The notes below the pieces were generated by a model. The model was not told the origin of the DNA. It saw only the letters and a list, made by a program, of their open reading frames with translations, and ran no database searches. Made by a program: the position numbers and the translations under genes. Shown piece by piece: positions 18,019 through 28,094 of a stretch of 64,000 bases of DNA. The DNA is from Streptomyces sp. ATexAB-D23. Lineage in GTDB: Bacteria; Actinomycetota; Actinomycetes; Streptomycetales; Streptomycetaceae. Position 1 is the stretch's first letter, and each line of letters opens with the position of its first letter. The stretch covers positions 278 through 64,277 of the forward strand of contig NZ_KB892016.1 of NCBI RefSeq assembly GCF_000373645.1, in the 5' to 3' direction.

Positions 18019-19002
18019 TCACAGCCGGGCGATGTCCCTGGGCTGGAAGCGGGGCGCCCGGCGGGGCGGGGTTTCACCCGAGAGCAGGATGAGGCGGGTG
18101 GCGCGGTGGCGTTGGCCCTCGTACGGGGTCAGGAGGGCGAGCATCTCCTCGTCGTCGGCGTTGCGGTTGCCCGCCAGGGCGTGGCCGACGATGCCGGGCA
18201 GGTGGAAGTCGCCGACGGTCACCGCGTCCGCCGCTCCGTTCGAGCGTTGCAGGGTCTCCGCCGCCGTCCAGGGGCCGATGCCCGGGATCGCCTGGAGGCG
18301 GGTCAGCGCGTCGGGCAGCTCCATGGCGGCCGCCTCCTCCATGCGGCGGGCCACCCGCACCGTGCGCAGGATCGTCGCCGAGCGCTTGGAGTCGACGCCC
18401 GCCCGGTGCCACTCCCAGGACGGGATCAGCGACCAGGTGCGGGCGTCCGGCATGACGTAGAGGCCGTACTCCTGCGGGCCGGGCGCGGGTTCCCCGTACC
18501 TGCGTACCAGGAGGCGCCAGGCGCGGTACGCCTCGTCCGTCGTGACCTTCTGCTCCAGGACCGACGGGATCAGCGACTCCAGCACCAGGCCCGTGCGCAG
18601 CAGCCGCAGTCCCGGCCGGCGGTGCTGGGTCACGGCGAGCAGGCGGTGGCGCGGGATGAAGGCCGCCGGGTCGTCGCCCTCGCCGAGCAGGGTGGGCAGC
18701 TGGTCCAGCAGCCAGGACGCGCCGGGCCCCCAGGCGGCCGCCTCGATGCGGCCCTCGCGGGCGACGACATGGAGCGTGCCGGGGCCGGCCGGTGTGCGGC
18801 TGGCCCGGCGCACGGAGCCGTCGGCGGACATCCGGAACGTGGGGTCGGCGGGGCCCCGGCGCAGCGGACCGAGGACGAGCCGCAGGTCGAGCGGGCCCGG
18901 CGGGGTCCAGACGCGGGTCTGCGCCGCCGGTACGGGCGTGGCCGCCGCCTGGTGCGGGACGGGCGCGCGCCGGGCGTCGCGGGGAGCGAATCGTCCTGCC
19001 AC
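18019..19002 (-). CDS. DNA-3-methyladenine glycosylase 2 / HhH-GPD family protein
   Basis: 327-residue base-excision glycosylase of the AlkA superfamily, predicted to remove alkylated bases. The helix-hairpin-helix is LQAIPGIGPWTAAETLQRS and the catalytic aspartate is in AVTVGDFHLPG. SVLEQKVTTDEAYRAWRLL corresponds to the helix before it. No Cys cluster of the EndoIII iron-sulfur type is present. The GTG at 19002 follows GAGGA by eight bases. It ends convergent with fbiB. Confidence 0.87.
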   Translation of the reverse strand: MAGRFAPRDARRAPVPHQAAATPVPAAQTRVWTPPGPLDLRLVLGPLRRGPADPTFRMSADGSVRRASRTPAGPGTLHVVAREGRIEAAAWGPGASWLLDQLPTLLGEGDDPAAFIPRHRLLAVTQHRRPGLRLLRTGLVLESLIPSVLEQKVTTDEAYRAWRLLVRRYGEPAPGPQEYGLYVMPDARTWSLIPSWEWHRAGVDSKRSATILRTVRVARRMEEAAAMELPDALTRLQAIPGIGPWTAAETLQRSNGAADAVTVGDFHLPGIVGHALAGNRNADDEEMLALLTPYEGQRHRATRLILLSGETPPRRAPRFQPRDIARL

Positions 19003-19093
19003 GGGTGAGGTCCTCGGTTGTCGGGGGTGCCTGTCGAGGGTACGGCTGTTTTCGGCCACCTGGTCCCCGTACGGGCGGGAGTGGCCGGTCAGG

Positions 19094-20185
19094 TCACTCG
19101 TCCGAGGAGAACCGCACCGAGGCGTCCGGCAGCCGCGCCCCGCACCAGACGCGTACGCCCTCGCGCAGTTCGTTGTCGGCGCCCACCTCGGCGCCGTCGC
19201 CGACGACCGCGCCGGCCAGCACCGTACGGCTGCCGATCCGGGCACCGGCTCCGACCAGGGAGTCCGTGATCACGGCGCCGGGTTCGACGGTCGCGCCCGC
19301 GAGCACGGTGGAGCCGTCGATCCGGGCGCCCGCGCCGATCACCGCGTCGGCGCCGATCACCGTGCCGCCGGAGAGCTTGGCGTCGGAGGCGACGGACGCG
19401 GAGGGCAGGACGAGGCGGTCGCCGCAGCGGCCCGGGACGGCCGGGGAGGGGGCGCGGCCGAGGACGAGGTCCGCCGAGCCCCGTATGAACGCCTGCGGGG
19501 TGCCCAGATCCAGCCAGTACGTGGAGTCGACCATGCCCTGGAGGTGGGCGCCGTCGGCGAGGAGGCCGGGGAAGGTCTCCCGCTCGACGGAGACCGGGCG
19601 GCCGGCCGGGATGGTGTCGATGACCGAGCGGCGGAAGATGTACGCGCCGGCGTTGATCTGGTCGGTGACGATCTCCTCGGGCGTCTGCGGCTTCTCCAGG
19701 AAGGCGGTGACGCGGCCGGTGTCGTCGGTGGGCACGAGGCCGAAGGCGCGCGGGTCCTCGACCCGGGTCAGGTGGAGGGAGACGTCGGCGCCGGAGTCGG
19801 CGTGCGAGGTGACCAGGGCCCGGATGTCGAGTCCGGTGAGGATGTCGCCGTTGAAGATGAGCACCGGTTCGTCCGGGCCGGAGGCGAGGCGGTGGGCGAC
19901 GTTGCGGATGGCGCCGCCGGTGCCGAGCGGTTCGCGCTCGGTGACGTATTCGATGTGCAGGCCGAGTGAGGAACCGTCACCGAAGTACGGCTCGAAGACC
20001 TCCGCCAGATACGAGGTGGCGAGGACGATGTGCTCGACCCCGGCGGCCCGTGCGCGTGCCAGCTGGTGCGTGAGGAAGGGGACGCCCGCGGCCGGAACCA
20101 TGGGTTTGGGCGTGTGCACCGTGAGCGGGCGCAGCCGGGTCCCCTTGCCCCCGACCAGGAGGATCGCTTCTTTTGCCTCTGTCAC
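19094..20185 (-). CDS. manC: mannose-1-phosphate guanylyltransferase / sugar nucleotidyltransferase
   Basis: 363-residue nucleotidyltransferase with left-handed beta-helix tail, predicted to make GDP-mannose and so complete the ManA-ManB route. The signature is ILLVGGKGTRLRPLTVHTPKPMVPAAG; FNGDILTG holds the metal Asp, and FLEKPQTPEEIVTDQINAG follows. The last 110 residues are hexapeptide repeats (GADAVIGAGARIDGSTVLAG). GTG 20185, with AGGAAG 13 bases upstream. GDP-mannose is inferred from context; other NDP-sugars are possible. Confidence 0.87.
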   Translation of the reverse strand: MTEAKEAILLVGGKGTRLRPLTVHTPKPMVPAAGVPFLTHQLARARAAGVEHIVLATSYLAEVFEPYFGDGSSLGLHIEYVTEREPLGTGGAIRNVAHRLASGPDEPVLIFNGDILTGLDIRALVTSHADSGADVSLHLTRVEDPRAFGLVPTDDTGRVTAFLEKPQTPEEIVTDQINAGAYIFRRSVIDTIPAGRPVSVERETFPGLLADGAHLQGMVDSTYWLDLGTPQAFIRGSADLVLGRAPSPAVPGRCGDRLVLPSASVASDAKLSGGTVIGADAVIGAGARIDGSTVLAGATVEPGAVITDSLVGAGARIGSRTVLAGAVVGDGAEVGADNELREGVRVWCGARLPDASVRFSSDE

Positions 20186-20301
20186 AGCACTGTCTTCGCT
20201 TCCTGCTGGGGCCGGGCCTCGTGTGAAGTTTCCGGCCAGTGTATGCAGACCGTAGGGGCGCCCTTCGGTCAGAGGGTCTGCGGCAGGTGCCCCTGGGGTC
20301 C

Positions 20302-21597
20302 TCAGCGGCCCTGTAGACCGGCCGATGTGGTCCGGACCGTCCCGAGCTTCTTGTAAAGACGCTCTCCGGGGCATTCGGTTGCGAATCCGTCGCGGTGTCC
20401 GGAGATCACGTCGAGGCTGACCTTCGCGCCCTTCTCGTACTTGTTGCTGCCGCCCGAGACCAGGGTCACCTTGCCCTTCGGGTCGGCGCCGAACAGGCCG
20501 AGCTTCCAGGCGGTGAGCTCGGAGACGGCGGTGACGGCGGCGGCGGGCGGTTCGGTGCTGGTGAAGGTGCCGAGGACTGCGATGCCCGTGGTGTCGGTGT
20601 TGAAGCCGAGGGTGTGGGCGCCCAGGACCGCCTCGGTCACGCCACCGGCCCGGCCCTCGTAGATGTTTCCGCACTTGTCGACCAGGAAGTTGTAGCCGAT
20701 GTCGCGCCACCCGCTGCTCGTGACGTGGTAGCGGTAGATGCCGCGGATCACCGAGGGCGCCTGGGAGCAGGTGTAGTTGTTGCCGGTGGCGCTGTGGTGG
20801 ACGAAGGCCGCCTTGACGGTCGAGGTGTACGCGAAGGCCTGCTCGCGCAGCGTCTCGTCGGCGCCCCAGCCCTGGCGGGTGACGATGCTCGGGCGCGGTC
20901 CGATGTACGGCTCGGCGGCGGACGCCGGCCGGGTGCCGGGCACCGTCTCGGACCTGCTCGGCGCGGGCAGTACGGCACCCGCGCGGCCGGCGGCCCGGTC
21001 CGCGCCCATCGCGCCCGTGATGTCCCGAGGGTCCTTGCCGGGGTCGACGAGTTCGAGGTGCAGTCCGGCGGGCAGCGGCACGGGGGTGGCGGACGCGTCG
21101 CGGGTGTCCGGGGCCCCGGGGCGGACGCGGACCTCGACGCCGTCGCTGTCGCCGACCCAGAGCGGGGCGGTGGAGCCCTTGACGGTGCCCGGGGCGCGTT
21201 CGGCGGCGCCGGGGTCGGGGGCGTGTTCGGCGTTGTGGGTCTCCAGGTCCTGCCAGCCGGACCAGCGGTGGGTCGCGGTGGCACGGGTGCGGACCTGGGC
21301 GGTGCCGTGGAGTTCGGCGTCCACGTCGTCCCAGACGACCCCGACCATGGAGAACGGGCTGACCGTGCGCCCGGTCAGTCCCTGCTCCCCGGCCGGTGCT
21401 CCGGTGGCCCGCGCGGAGGGCGCGGCCGGGGGGTCCAGGGGCAGGGACTGCGTGGAGCCGGGCAGGTCAGCGGGTTCGGAGCCCGCCGCTGCCTCGTGGG
21501 CTGGGGTGTCGGGGGCAGCGCCCACGGGCGCGGCGAGCGGCAGGACGAACGCTGCCGTGCAGGTGACACCAATGGCGGATGCAGTGAAGGCACGCAT
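20302..21597 (-). CDS. secreted N-acetylmuramoyl-L-alanine amidase (PGRP/amidase-2)
   Basis: 431 residues. A signal peptide (ASAIGVTCTAAFVLPLAAPVGA) is followed by a Pro/Ala linker, a beta-rich region of about 150 residues (VGVVWDDVDAELHGTAQVRTR) and a peptidoglycan recognition/amidase domain. Likely zinc ligands are the His of AAFVHHSATGNNYTC, the His of VISGHRDGF and the Cys of ATECPGERLYKKLG. It should cleave the stem peptide from MurNAc outside the cell. ATG 21597 is chosen because AAGGAT lies ten bases upstream. Confidence 0.92.
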   Translation of the reverse strand: MRAFTASAIGVTCTAAFVLPLAAPVGAAPDTPAHEAAAGSEPADLPGSTQSLPLDPPAAPSARATGAPAGEQGLTGRTVSPFSMVGVVWDDVDAELHGTAQVRTRATATHRWSGWQDLETHNAEHAPDPGAAERAPGTVKGSTAPLWVGDSDGVEVRVRPGAPDTRDASATPVPLPAGLHLELVDPGKDPRDITGAMGADRAAGRAGAVLPAPSRSETVPGTRPASAAEPYIGPRPSIVTRQGWGADETLREQAFAYTSTVKAAFVHHSATGNNYTCSQAPSVIRGIYRYHVTSSGWRDIGYNFLVDKCGNIYEGRAGGVTEAVLGAHTLGFNTDTTGIAVLGTFTSTEPPAAAVTAVSELTAWKLGLFGADPKGKVTLVSGGSNKYEKGAKVSLDVISGHRDGFATECPGERLYKKLGTVRTTSAGLQGR

Positions 21598-21722
21598 ACA
21601 TAGGATCCTTGGCATAACCGGACAACTCCGGCGACCCGGATTGTGCCGGGTCGTTGACGGCCCGTCTGCCGAACCGGTGTACGCGGCAGCCGCCGCACGA
21701 GGGCGCCTCTGCCGCCGCCGCG

Positions 21723-21728
21723 TACCCT
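21723..21728 (+). promoter_or_regulatory. putative -10 (TACCCT) of leaderless mRNA
   Basis: TACCCT ends seven bases before ATG 21736, with no Shine-Dalgarno in between. It lies in the 138-base divergent gap shared with the amidase gene. Confidence 0.45.
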
Positions 21729-21735
21729 TCCGCAC

Positions 21736-22485
21736 ATGAACGCCAGCGACCGCACCCCTGCCGACCTGCTGCGTTCCGCGCTCGCCGCGGACCCGGCCCG
21801 CCCCCTGGTCACCTTCTACGACGACGCCACCGGAGAACGCGTCGAACTGTCGGTGGCCACCTTCGCCAATTGGGTGGCCAAGACCGCCAATCTGCTCCAG
21901 GGCGACCTGGCGGCCGAGCCCGGTGACCGGCTCGCGCTGCTGCTTCCCGCGCACTGGCAGTCCGCGGTCTGGCTGCTGGCCTGTGCCTCGGTCGGTGTCG
22001 TCGCCGATGTGCAGGGCGATCCGGCCGGCGCCGACCTCGTCGTCACCGGGCCGGACACGCTGGACGCGGCGCGGGCCTGCCGGGGCGAGCGGATCGCCCT
22101 GGCGCTGCGCCCGTTGGGCGGGAGGTTCCCGCAGGCGCCCGAGGGGTTCGCGGACTATGCCGTGGAGGTGCCGGGGCAGGGCGACCGGTTCGCGCCGTTC
22201 GCTCCGGTGGACCCGGACGCTTTGGCGCTGACGGTGGGCGGGGCCGGCTTCACGGGGGCCGAACTGGTGGCGCGGGCCCGCGAGGACGGGGCGGCGCTGG
22301 GCCTGGCCGAGGGGGCGCGGCTGCTGTCGGGGCGTACGTACGACACATGGGACGGCCTCAGCGCCGGGCTCTACGCGCCGCTGGTCACCGGGGGCTCGGT
22401 GGTCCTGTGCCGCCACCTCGGCGAGCTGGGCGCGGACGCACTGGCCCAGCGGCTGGAGAGCGAGCGGGTCACGCTGACGGTGTGA
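21736..22485 (+). CDS. TIGR03089 family protein
   Basis: 249-residue actinobacterial protein resembling the N-terminal part of AMP-binding (acyl-adenylate) enzymes: RPLVTFYDDATGERVELS, ANWVAKTANLL, RLALLLPAHWQSAVWLLAC. It lacks the C-terminal lid and the TSGTTG loop, so it is probably not a working ligase. It is typically linked to the LCP cluster, but its function is unknown. The start fits a leaderless transcript. Confidence 0.88.
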   Translation: MNASDRTPADLLRSALAADPARPLVTFYDDATGERVELSVATFANWVAKTANLLQGDLAAEPGDRLALLLPAHWQSAVWLLACASVGVVADVQGDPAGADLVVTGPDTLDAARACRGERIALALRPLGGRFPQAPEGFADYAVEVPGQGDRFAPFAPVDPDALALTVGGAGFTGAELVARAREDGAALGLAEGARLLSGRTYDTWDGLSAGLYAPLVTGGSVVLCRHLGELGADALAQRLESERVTLTV

Positions 22486-22708
22486 CGGCGGGGTGCTCCT
22501 CGTAGCCGGTACGACAAGCGGCCCGAGGGGCACCCGTCCGGCCCATCGTGGGCCGAGCCCTCCGCTCTGGTGCTCAACTCCGGTACATGATCTGCGGTAC
22601 GGACCCCGAGGGTCTGCCCCAGGGATGTCTCGCCGAGGCACAACCAAGCGTGAGGTTCAGCCGTCTACTTCTGCGACCGGCGGCCCAGCGCGCCGCCGAA
22701 CGTGAAGG

Positions 22709-24313
22709 ATGGACGCAGACGTGACCGAAAGCGCCGGCACTCCGGGCGACCCCGACGACTCGGCCGCGAGCGGGGACCGGACACCGGACGCGCCGCCGCC
22801 CGGAAGCGAGCAGGCCGGAAGCCGGCCGCAGGAAAGCGAACCGGCCGGGCAGGACGCGCCACCGGCCGACGGCGAACCGGCCGGGCAGGACGCGCCGGGC
22901 AGTGAACCGGCCCGTCAGGACGCCCCGGCCGGCGAACCGTCGGAGCGGGACGCGCCGGACGGCGACAAGCGGGACGCGGCCCGGGACGCGCCGGACAGCG
23001 ACAAGCGGGACACGCCCCGGGACACGCCGGACGGCGACAAGCAGTCCGCGCCGGACGGCGACAAGCAGTCCGCCGCGCCCGGCGGGGAGACACGCAGTGG
23101 TTCGGGCAGCGGCCCGGCGCCGGAGCCCGGTGCGAAGAACGAGGGCGCGGCCCTCGACATCACCGTCAGGCGCAAACGGCACTGGCTGCGTTGGACCGCG
23201 CTCGGCACCTCGTTCGTGGTGCTCGTCGCGGCGGGCATCGGCTGGTGGCTGTACAAGAAGCTCGACGGCAACATCCGTACGGACACCTCGGCGGCGGCCG
23301 AGCTGAAGGTGTACGAGAAGGAGCGGCCCGTCTCCGTCGTCCACGACGCGGAGAACATCCTGCTCATCGGCTCGGACAGCCGGGCCGGTGACAACCGCAA
23401 GTACGGCCGCGACGACGGCGGCAGCCAGCGCTCGGACACCACGATCCTGCTGCACCTGGCGGCGGACCGTAAGAGCGCCACCGCCATGTCGATCCCGCGT
23501 GACCTGATGGTGGACATCCCGACCTGCCACAAGGCGGACAAGTCGGCCAGCAAGCCGCAGTTCGCCCAGTTCAACTGGGCCTTCGAGATGGGCGGGACCG
23601 CCTGCACCATCCGGACCGTCGAGAAGATGACGGGCATCCGCATCGACCATCACATGGTCGTCGACTTCAACGGCTTCAAGGACATGGTCGACGCGGTCAA
23701 CGGGGTCGAGATCTGCCTCAAGGAGCCGATCGACGACAGCGACGCCCACCTCAAGCTCGCGGCCGGCCGCCACAAGCTCAACGGCGAGCAGGCGCTCGGC
23801 TACGTGCGGGCCCGCAAGTCGATCGGCAACGGCAGTGACACCGACCGCATGGACCGCCAGCAGCAGTTCCTGGGCGCGCTGGTCAACAAGGTGCAGAGCA
23901 ACGGCGTCCTCCTCAACCCGACACGGCTCTACCCGGTGCTGGACGCGGCGACCAAGGCGCTGACCACCGACCCGGGGCTGGCCAGCCTGAAGGACCTCTA
24001 CGAACTGGTGCGGGGCATGCGTGACGTCCCCACCGACAAGGTGCAGTTCCTGACGGTCCCCCGGCAGCCCTACCACCTCGATGCTAACCGGGACGAATTG
24101 GTGCAGCCCGACGCGGACAAGCTCTTCAAGCAGCTGCGCGCGGACAAACCGGTCGCTGTGGTGCCCGCGGACGAGCTGAAGAAGGACGACGGCAAGAAGG
24201 ACGACGACAAGAACGACGACGGCAGGGGTGCGGACTCCGCCGATGCCTCCGGGCCGTCCCCCACACCCACCTATTCGGGGAACAATGCCGCGACCGACCT
24301 GTGCAAGCAGTAA
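22709..24313 (+). CDS. LCP family protein (LytR-CpsA-Psr), copy 1
   Basis: 534-residue membrane phosphotransferase thought to attach undecaprenyl-linked glycopolymers to peptidoglycan. Residues 1-150 are disordered and carry imperfect repeats (EPAGQDAP, DGDKRD, DGDKQS) mirrored in the DNA. TM is about 160-182. The LCP domain follows: ENILLIGSDSRAGD, TTILLHLAADRKSATAMSIPRDLMVDIP, and RARKSIGNGSDTDRMDRQQQFL, with the Arg/Asp residues that bind pyrophosphate. It has a Lys/Asp-rich tail but no LytR_C domain. It is the first of five LCP genes in 10 kb. Confidence 0.93.
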   Translation: MDADVTESAGTPGDPDDSAASGDRTPDAPPPGSEQAGSRPQESEPAGQDAPPADGEPAGQDAPGSEPARQDAPAGEPSERDAPDGDKRDAARDAPDSDKRDTPRDTPDGDKQSAPDGDKQSAAPGGETRSGSGSGPAPEPGAKNEGAALDITVRRKRHWLRWTALGTSFVVLVAAGIGWWLYKKLDGNIRTDTSAAAELKVYEKERPVSVVHDAENILLIGSDSRAGDNRKYGRDDGGSQRSDTTILLHLAADRKSATAMSIPRDLMVDIPTCHKADKSASKPQFAQFNWAFEMGGTACTIRTVEKMTGIRIDHHMVVDFNGFKDMVDAVNGVEICLKEPIDDSDAHLKLAAGRHKLNGEQALGYVRARKSIGNGSDTDRMDRQQQFLGALVNKVQSNGVLLNPTRLYPVLDAATKALTTDPGLASLKDLYELVRGMRDVPTDKVQFLTVPRQPYHLDANRDELVQPDADKLFKQLRADKPVAVVPADELKKDDGKKDDDKNDDGRGADSADASGPSPTPTYSGNNAATDLCKQ

Positions 24314-24536
24314 AGCAATGGCCAAGCAGACGCCAACGTTCGGCGTGCAATGGGAAGAATGCCCAGTTGTAAGGGCCGTGGAATGTGTCACGCGCGTCGC
24401 TGGACGCCGAATGAGACGGATAGTGTGACGCGATCCGGTGCTTCCGGCCATCCGGCCGCGCACTTCTGGAGCGAAAGACTGGGTGCCTTTTCGGGGGAGG
24501 CGCCTCGCGTGGCACCGACGGAGGACTCAAGTAACC

Positions 24537-26300
24537 GTGGATGCGCAAAGCCGTGGGCGGGCGGAAGACATGGATCCCGCAGACCAGTGGGTTCTCAACC
24601 CGGACACCGGCGATTACGAACTGCGACTGAACCAATCCGGAGGGAATTCGCCCCGCTCCACGACGCCTCCGGCCCAGCGCGGTCCCGGGCGTACGGGCAC
24701 TCCTCGTGACGGTGGCGAACGCCGGTCCCCCGCGGGCGACTCCCCGCGCCGCAGCACCGAGGTGCCGCGCCAGGGCGGACGCCGGTCGGCGGGCGGTCAG
24801 CGCGGCCAGGACCGTACGGCCCCCAAGGACGCCGCCCCCGGACGCCGCAAGCGCAAGGCACCCAAGTCCCGCGGCAAGAAGGCGCTGGTCTGGACGGGCG
24901 GCGTGATGGCCTTCCTGCTCGTCGGCGTCTCGGCCGGCGGCTACTGGCTGTACCAGCACTTCAACGGCAACCTGAGCACGGTCGACATCGGCGACCGGGG
25001 CAACAAGGACGTCATCACCGCCAACGCCCCCCTCAACATATTGATCATCGGTACGGACAAACGCACCGGTAAGGGCAACGAGGGCTACGGCGACAAGGGC
25101 AGCGCCGGCCACGCCGACACCAACATCCTGTTCCACGTCTCCGAGGACCGCACCAACGCCACGGCGCTCAGCATCCCGCGCGACCTCATCACCGACATCC
25201 CGGACTGCAAGACCAAGCAGGAAGACGGTTCGGAGAAGACCATCCCGGGAACGCCGCACGAGCGGTTCAACACCAGCCTCGGCCAGAACGACCGCGACCC
25301 GGGCTGCACGATGGACACCGTCAAGGCGCTGACCGGCCTGACCGTCGACCACTTCATGATGGTCGACTTCAACGCGGTCAAGGAGCTGACCACGGCGGTC
25401 GGCGGCGTCGAGGTCTGCCTGGCGCACGCGGTCAAGGACAAGGACTCCAAACTCGACCTGCCGGCCGGCAAGAGCACGGTCCAGGGGGAGCAGGCACTCG
25501 CCTTCGTACGGACCCGGCACGCCTTCGCCAACGGCAGCGACCTGGACCGGATCAAGGGCCAGCAGCAGTTCATCGGCTCGATGATCCGTCAGATGAAGTC
25601 CGACGACACCCTGACCAGCCCGACGAAGCTGTACAAGCTCGCGGACGCGGCGACCAAGGCACTGACGGTCGACAAGGCCATCGGCACGGTGAAGAAGCTC
25701 AGTTCGCTCGCCACCGAACTCAGCAAGATCGACACGAAGAACATCACGTTCGTCACGATGCCGGTGATAGACAACCCGGAGGAGCCCAAGCCCGTCACGG
25801 TCGTCGCGCACCCCACCAAGGCGGAGCAGCTGTTCTCGATGATGCGTGACGACACCTCGCTGACCGAGGTGGCCGCGCAGAAGAAGAAGGCCAAGAGCAA
25901 GCAGGACGCGCTCCTCAAGGGAACCAAGGCGGCCGCGGGCGACGTCCGGGTCGATGTGTACAACGGCGGCGAGGTCGCCGGCGGCGCCCAGCAGACGGTC
26001 ACCTGGCTGCAGAACACCAAGGGCGTCCTGAAGTCCACGAACAAGGCCAACGCGCCGAAGAAGATCGCCAAGACGACGCTGGAGTACGCCCCGAACCAGG
26101 CGGACCAGGCCCGCGCCCTCGCCGAGATGATGGGGCTGCCCGGGTCCGCGATGAAGCAGGGCACGGCCGACGCCGAGGGACTTGAGGCGATGGTGCTGAC
26201 GCTGGGCGCGGACTTCAAGGCCGCCGGGACCCCGATCACCGGGCCGACGGAGATCGACATCCCGAAGGCCAGCGCCGACAAGGCAGAGTGCGCCAAGTGA
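24537..26300 (+). CDS. LCP family protein with LytR_C domain, copy 2
   Basis: 587 residues. An Arg/Pro-rich cytosolic N-terminus is followed by a TM at about 117-138, then the LCP domain (LNILIIGTDKRTGKG, NATALSIPRDLITDIPDC, VRTRHAFANGSDLDRIKGQQ). A C-terminal LytR_C domain follows (DVRVDVYNGGEVAGGAQQTV). GTG 24537 is chosen because GGAGGA lies ten bases upstream; a later ATG at 24570 is an alternative. Role as for copy 1. A 50-base gap to copy 3 suggests one transcript. Confidence 0.93.
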   Translation: MDAQSRGRAEDMDPADQWVLNPDTGDYELRLNQSGGNSPRSTTPPAQRGPGRTGTPRDGGERRSPAGDSPRRSTEVPRQGGRRSAGGQRGQDRTAPKDAAPGRRKRKAPKSRGKKALVWTGGVMAFLLVGVSAGGYWLYQHFNGNLSTVDIGDRGNKDVITANAPLNILIIGTDKRTGKGNEGYGDKGSAGHADTNILFHVSEDRTNATALSIPRDLITDIPDCKTKQEDGSEKTIPGTPHERFNTSLGQNDRDPGCTMDTVKALTGLTVDHFMMVDFNAVKELTTAVGGVEVCLAHAVKDKDSKLDLPAGKSTVQGEQALAFVRTRHAFANGSDLDRIKGQQQFIGSMIRQMKSDDTLTSPTKLYKLADAATKALTVDKAIGTVKKLSSLATELSKIDTKNITFVTMPVIDNPEEPKPVTVVAHPTKAEQLFSMMRDDTSLTEVAAQKKKAKSKQDALLKGTKAAAGDVRVDVYNGGEVAGGAQQTVTWLQNTKGVLKSTNKANAPKKIAKTTLEYAPNQADQARALAEMMGLPGSAMKQGTADAEGLEAMVLTLGADFKAAGTPITGPTEIDIPKASADKAECAK

Positions 26301-26349
26301 CACCGGGTCACCGCGCGATACCGCGAGTCTGAGCAGCAGGGGGGTCCTG

Positions 26350-28029
26350 GTGGGACGGAGCAGCACGCCTGGGGAGGGGACGCGGCCGCGGCCCCCGCAC
26401 AGCCGCAGATCCGGGGAGCGCCACGAGGACACGGACGGCGCCGGTACGCCCACCGTCGCCGGCAAGGGCGAGGGCCGCGGCTCCGGGGGCGGGCATCGGG
26501 CCGGGAACCGGGGCGTGCGCCGGAAACCGAAGAAGAAGCACCGCGTGCTGCGGTGGACGGCCTTCTCCGTCGCCTTCCTCATACTCGGGACCGGCGCGGC
26601 CGGTTACCTCTGGTATCAGCACCTGAACAGCAACCTCCGCAAGGGGGAGCGGAGCGCGGGCAACAGCGCCGCGAAGAAGGCCGTCCCCAACGCCAAGGGC
26701 CAGACCCCGCTGAACATCCTGCTGATCGGCTCCGACAGCCGTAACAGCGCGGAGAACCTCAAGCTCGGCGGCTCGCGGGACAGCGTCGGCGGGACCCCGC
26801 TCGCCGATGTGCAGATGCTGCTGCACGTGTCGGCCGACCGGAAGAACGCCTCGGTCGTCAGCATCCCCCGGGACACCCGCGTGGACATACCCGCCTGCAA
26901 GGACCCGGAGACCGACAAGGAGTACCCGGCCAGCAACGGCATCATCAACGAGTCGCTGCGCGGCGGTCCCGGCTGCACCCTGGACACCTGGGAACAGCTC
27001 ACCAAGGTCTACATCGACCACTGGATGATGGTCGACTTCGCGGGTGTGGTGGCCATGGCGGACGCCGTGGGCGGCGCCGAGGTCTGTGTGAAGCAGGACG
27101 TCTACGACCTGCCGAAGCCCAACGTGCCCGGCGGCTCGTACCTGCGGATGAAGGCGGGCACGCACAAGGTCCAGGGCGAGGACGCGCTGAAGTGGCTGCG
27201 CACCCGGCACGCCTTCGAGAGCGACATCGGCCGGTCCAAGGCCCAGCACATGTACCTGAACTCCGTGCTGCGCGAGCTCAAGAACCAGAACGCCTTCACC
27301 GACACGGGCCGGCTGATGAACCTCGCCGAGACCGCGACCAAGTCGCTCCAGGTCTCCGAGGAGATCGGCACGGTGAAGAAGCTGTTCGACCTCGGCATGC
27401 AGCTGAAGAACGTGCCGCTGGACAAGATGAACATGCTGACGATGCCCCGCATCCCCGATCCCCAGGACCCCGACGCGCACGTGCTGCCGAAGCCCGGCGC
27501 CGCCGACAAGCTGTGGGCGCTGCTGCGTGAGGACCAGTCGCTCGACCCGAAGGACCGGGCCGAGGCGAAGAAGAAGGCGGCGACGGCCGGGCCGAAGGCC
27601 GGTGCTCCGGCGTCGCTCGGGATCACCGTGGTCAACGGCACCGGAGCCGACGGGCGGGCGCCCGCCGAGGGCCGTGCGGCCGAGGTCCGGGACCTGCTGA
27701 AGTCCAAGGGCTTCACGGAGGCGGACACCACGTCCGACCCGGGGTCCGCCGAGACGACCGAGGTGACGTACCCGCGCAGCGCCGGGGCGCAGGGCAAGTC
27801 GGACGCCCTGTCCGTGGCCAAGGCGCTGTCGCTGCCGACGAGCGCCGTCAGGGAGACCCCGAGCGGGGCGGGGCTGACGCTCACGGTCGGCTCCGACTGG
27901 CGTACGGGCGCCGAGGCGCCGAAGGCCGCCGAGGACGACGACAGTGACCCGCTGGAGGGCACCGAGGCCGTGAACGGCGCGAAGACGGACGACTGCATGG
28001 ACGTGTACTGGCCGTACCGCACGCCGTAG
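26350..28029 (+). CDS. LCP family protein with LytR_C domain, copy 3
   Basis: 559 residues. TM is about 67-88; the LCP domain has LNILLIGSDSRNSAENL, ASVVSIPRDTRVDIPAC and LRTRHAFESDIGRSKAQHMYL. The C-terminal LytR_C domain begins LGITVVNGTGADGRAPAEGR. GTG 26350 with AGGGGGG upstream. A perfect 15-bp terminator hairpin follows the stop. Confidence 0.93.
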   Translation: MGRSSTPGEGTRPRPPHSRRSGERHEDTDGAGTPTVAGKGEGRGSGGGHRAGNRGVRRKPKKKHRVLRWTAFSVAFLILGTGAAGYLWYQHLNSNLRKGERSAGNSAAKKAVPNAKGQTPLNILLIGSDSRNSAENLKLGGSRDSVGGTPLADVQMLLHVSADRKNASVVSIPRDTRVDIPACKDPETDKEYPASNGIINESLRGGPGCTLDTWEQLTKVYIDHWMMVDFAGVVAMADAVGGAEVCVKQDVYDLPKPNVPGGSYLRMKAGTHKVQGEDALKWLRTRHAFESDIGRSKAQHMYLNSVLRELKNQNAFTDTGRLMNLAETATKSLQVSEEIGTVKKLFDLGMQLKNVPLDKMNMLTMPRIPDPQDPDAHVLPKPGAADKLWALLREDQSLDPKDRAEAKKKAATAGPKAGAPASLGITVVNGTGADGRAPAEGRAAEVRDLLKSKGFTEADTTSDPGSAETTEVTYPRSAGAQGKSDALSVAKALSLPTSAVRETPSGAGLTLTVGSDWRTGAEAPKAAEDDDSDPLEGTEAVNGAKTDDCMDVYWPYRTP

Positions 28030-28045
28030 GAGTCTTCGGTACGCG

Positions 28046-28080
28046 AGAGGGGGCGCCCGGTCCTGCCGGGCGCCCCCTCT
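28046..28080. terminator. bidirectional intrinsic terminator
   Basis: Perfect 15-bp stem (AGAGGGGGCGCCCGG and its complement) with a five-base loop, between the convergent LCP copy 3 and the glycosyltransferase. Confidence 0.88.
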
Positions 28081-28094
28081 TCATCGTGTCCGGG

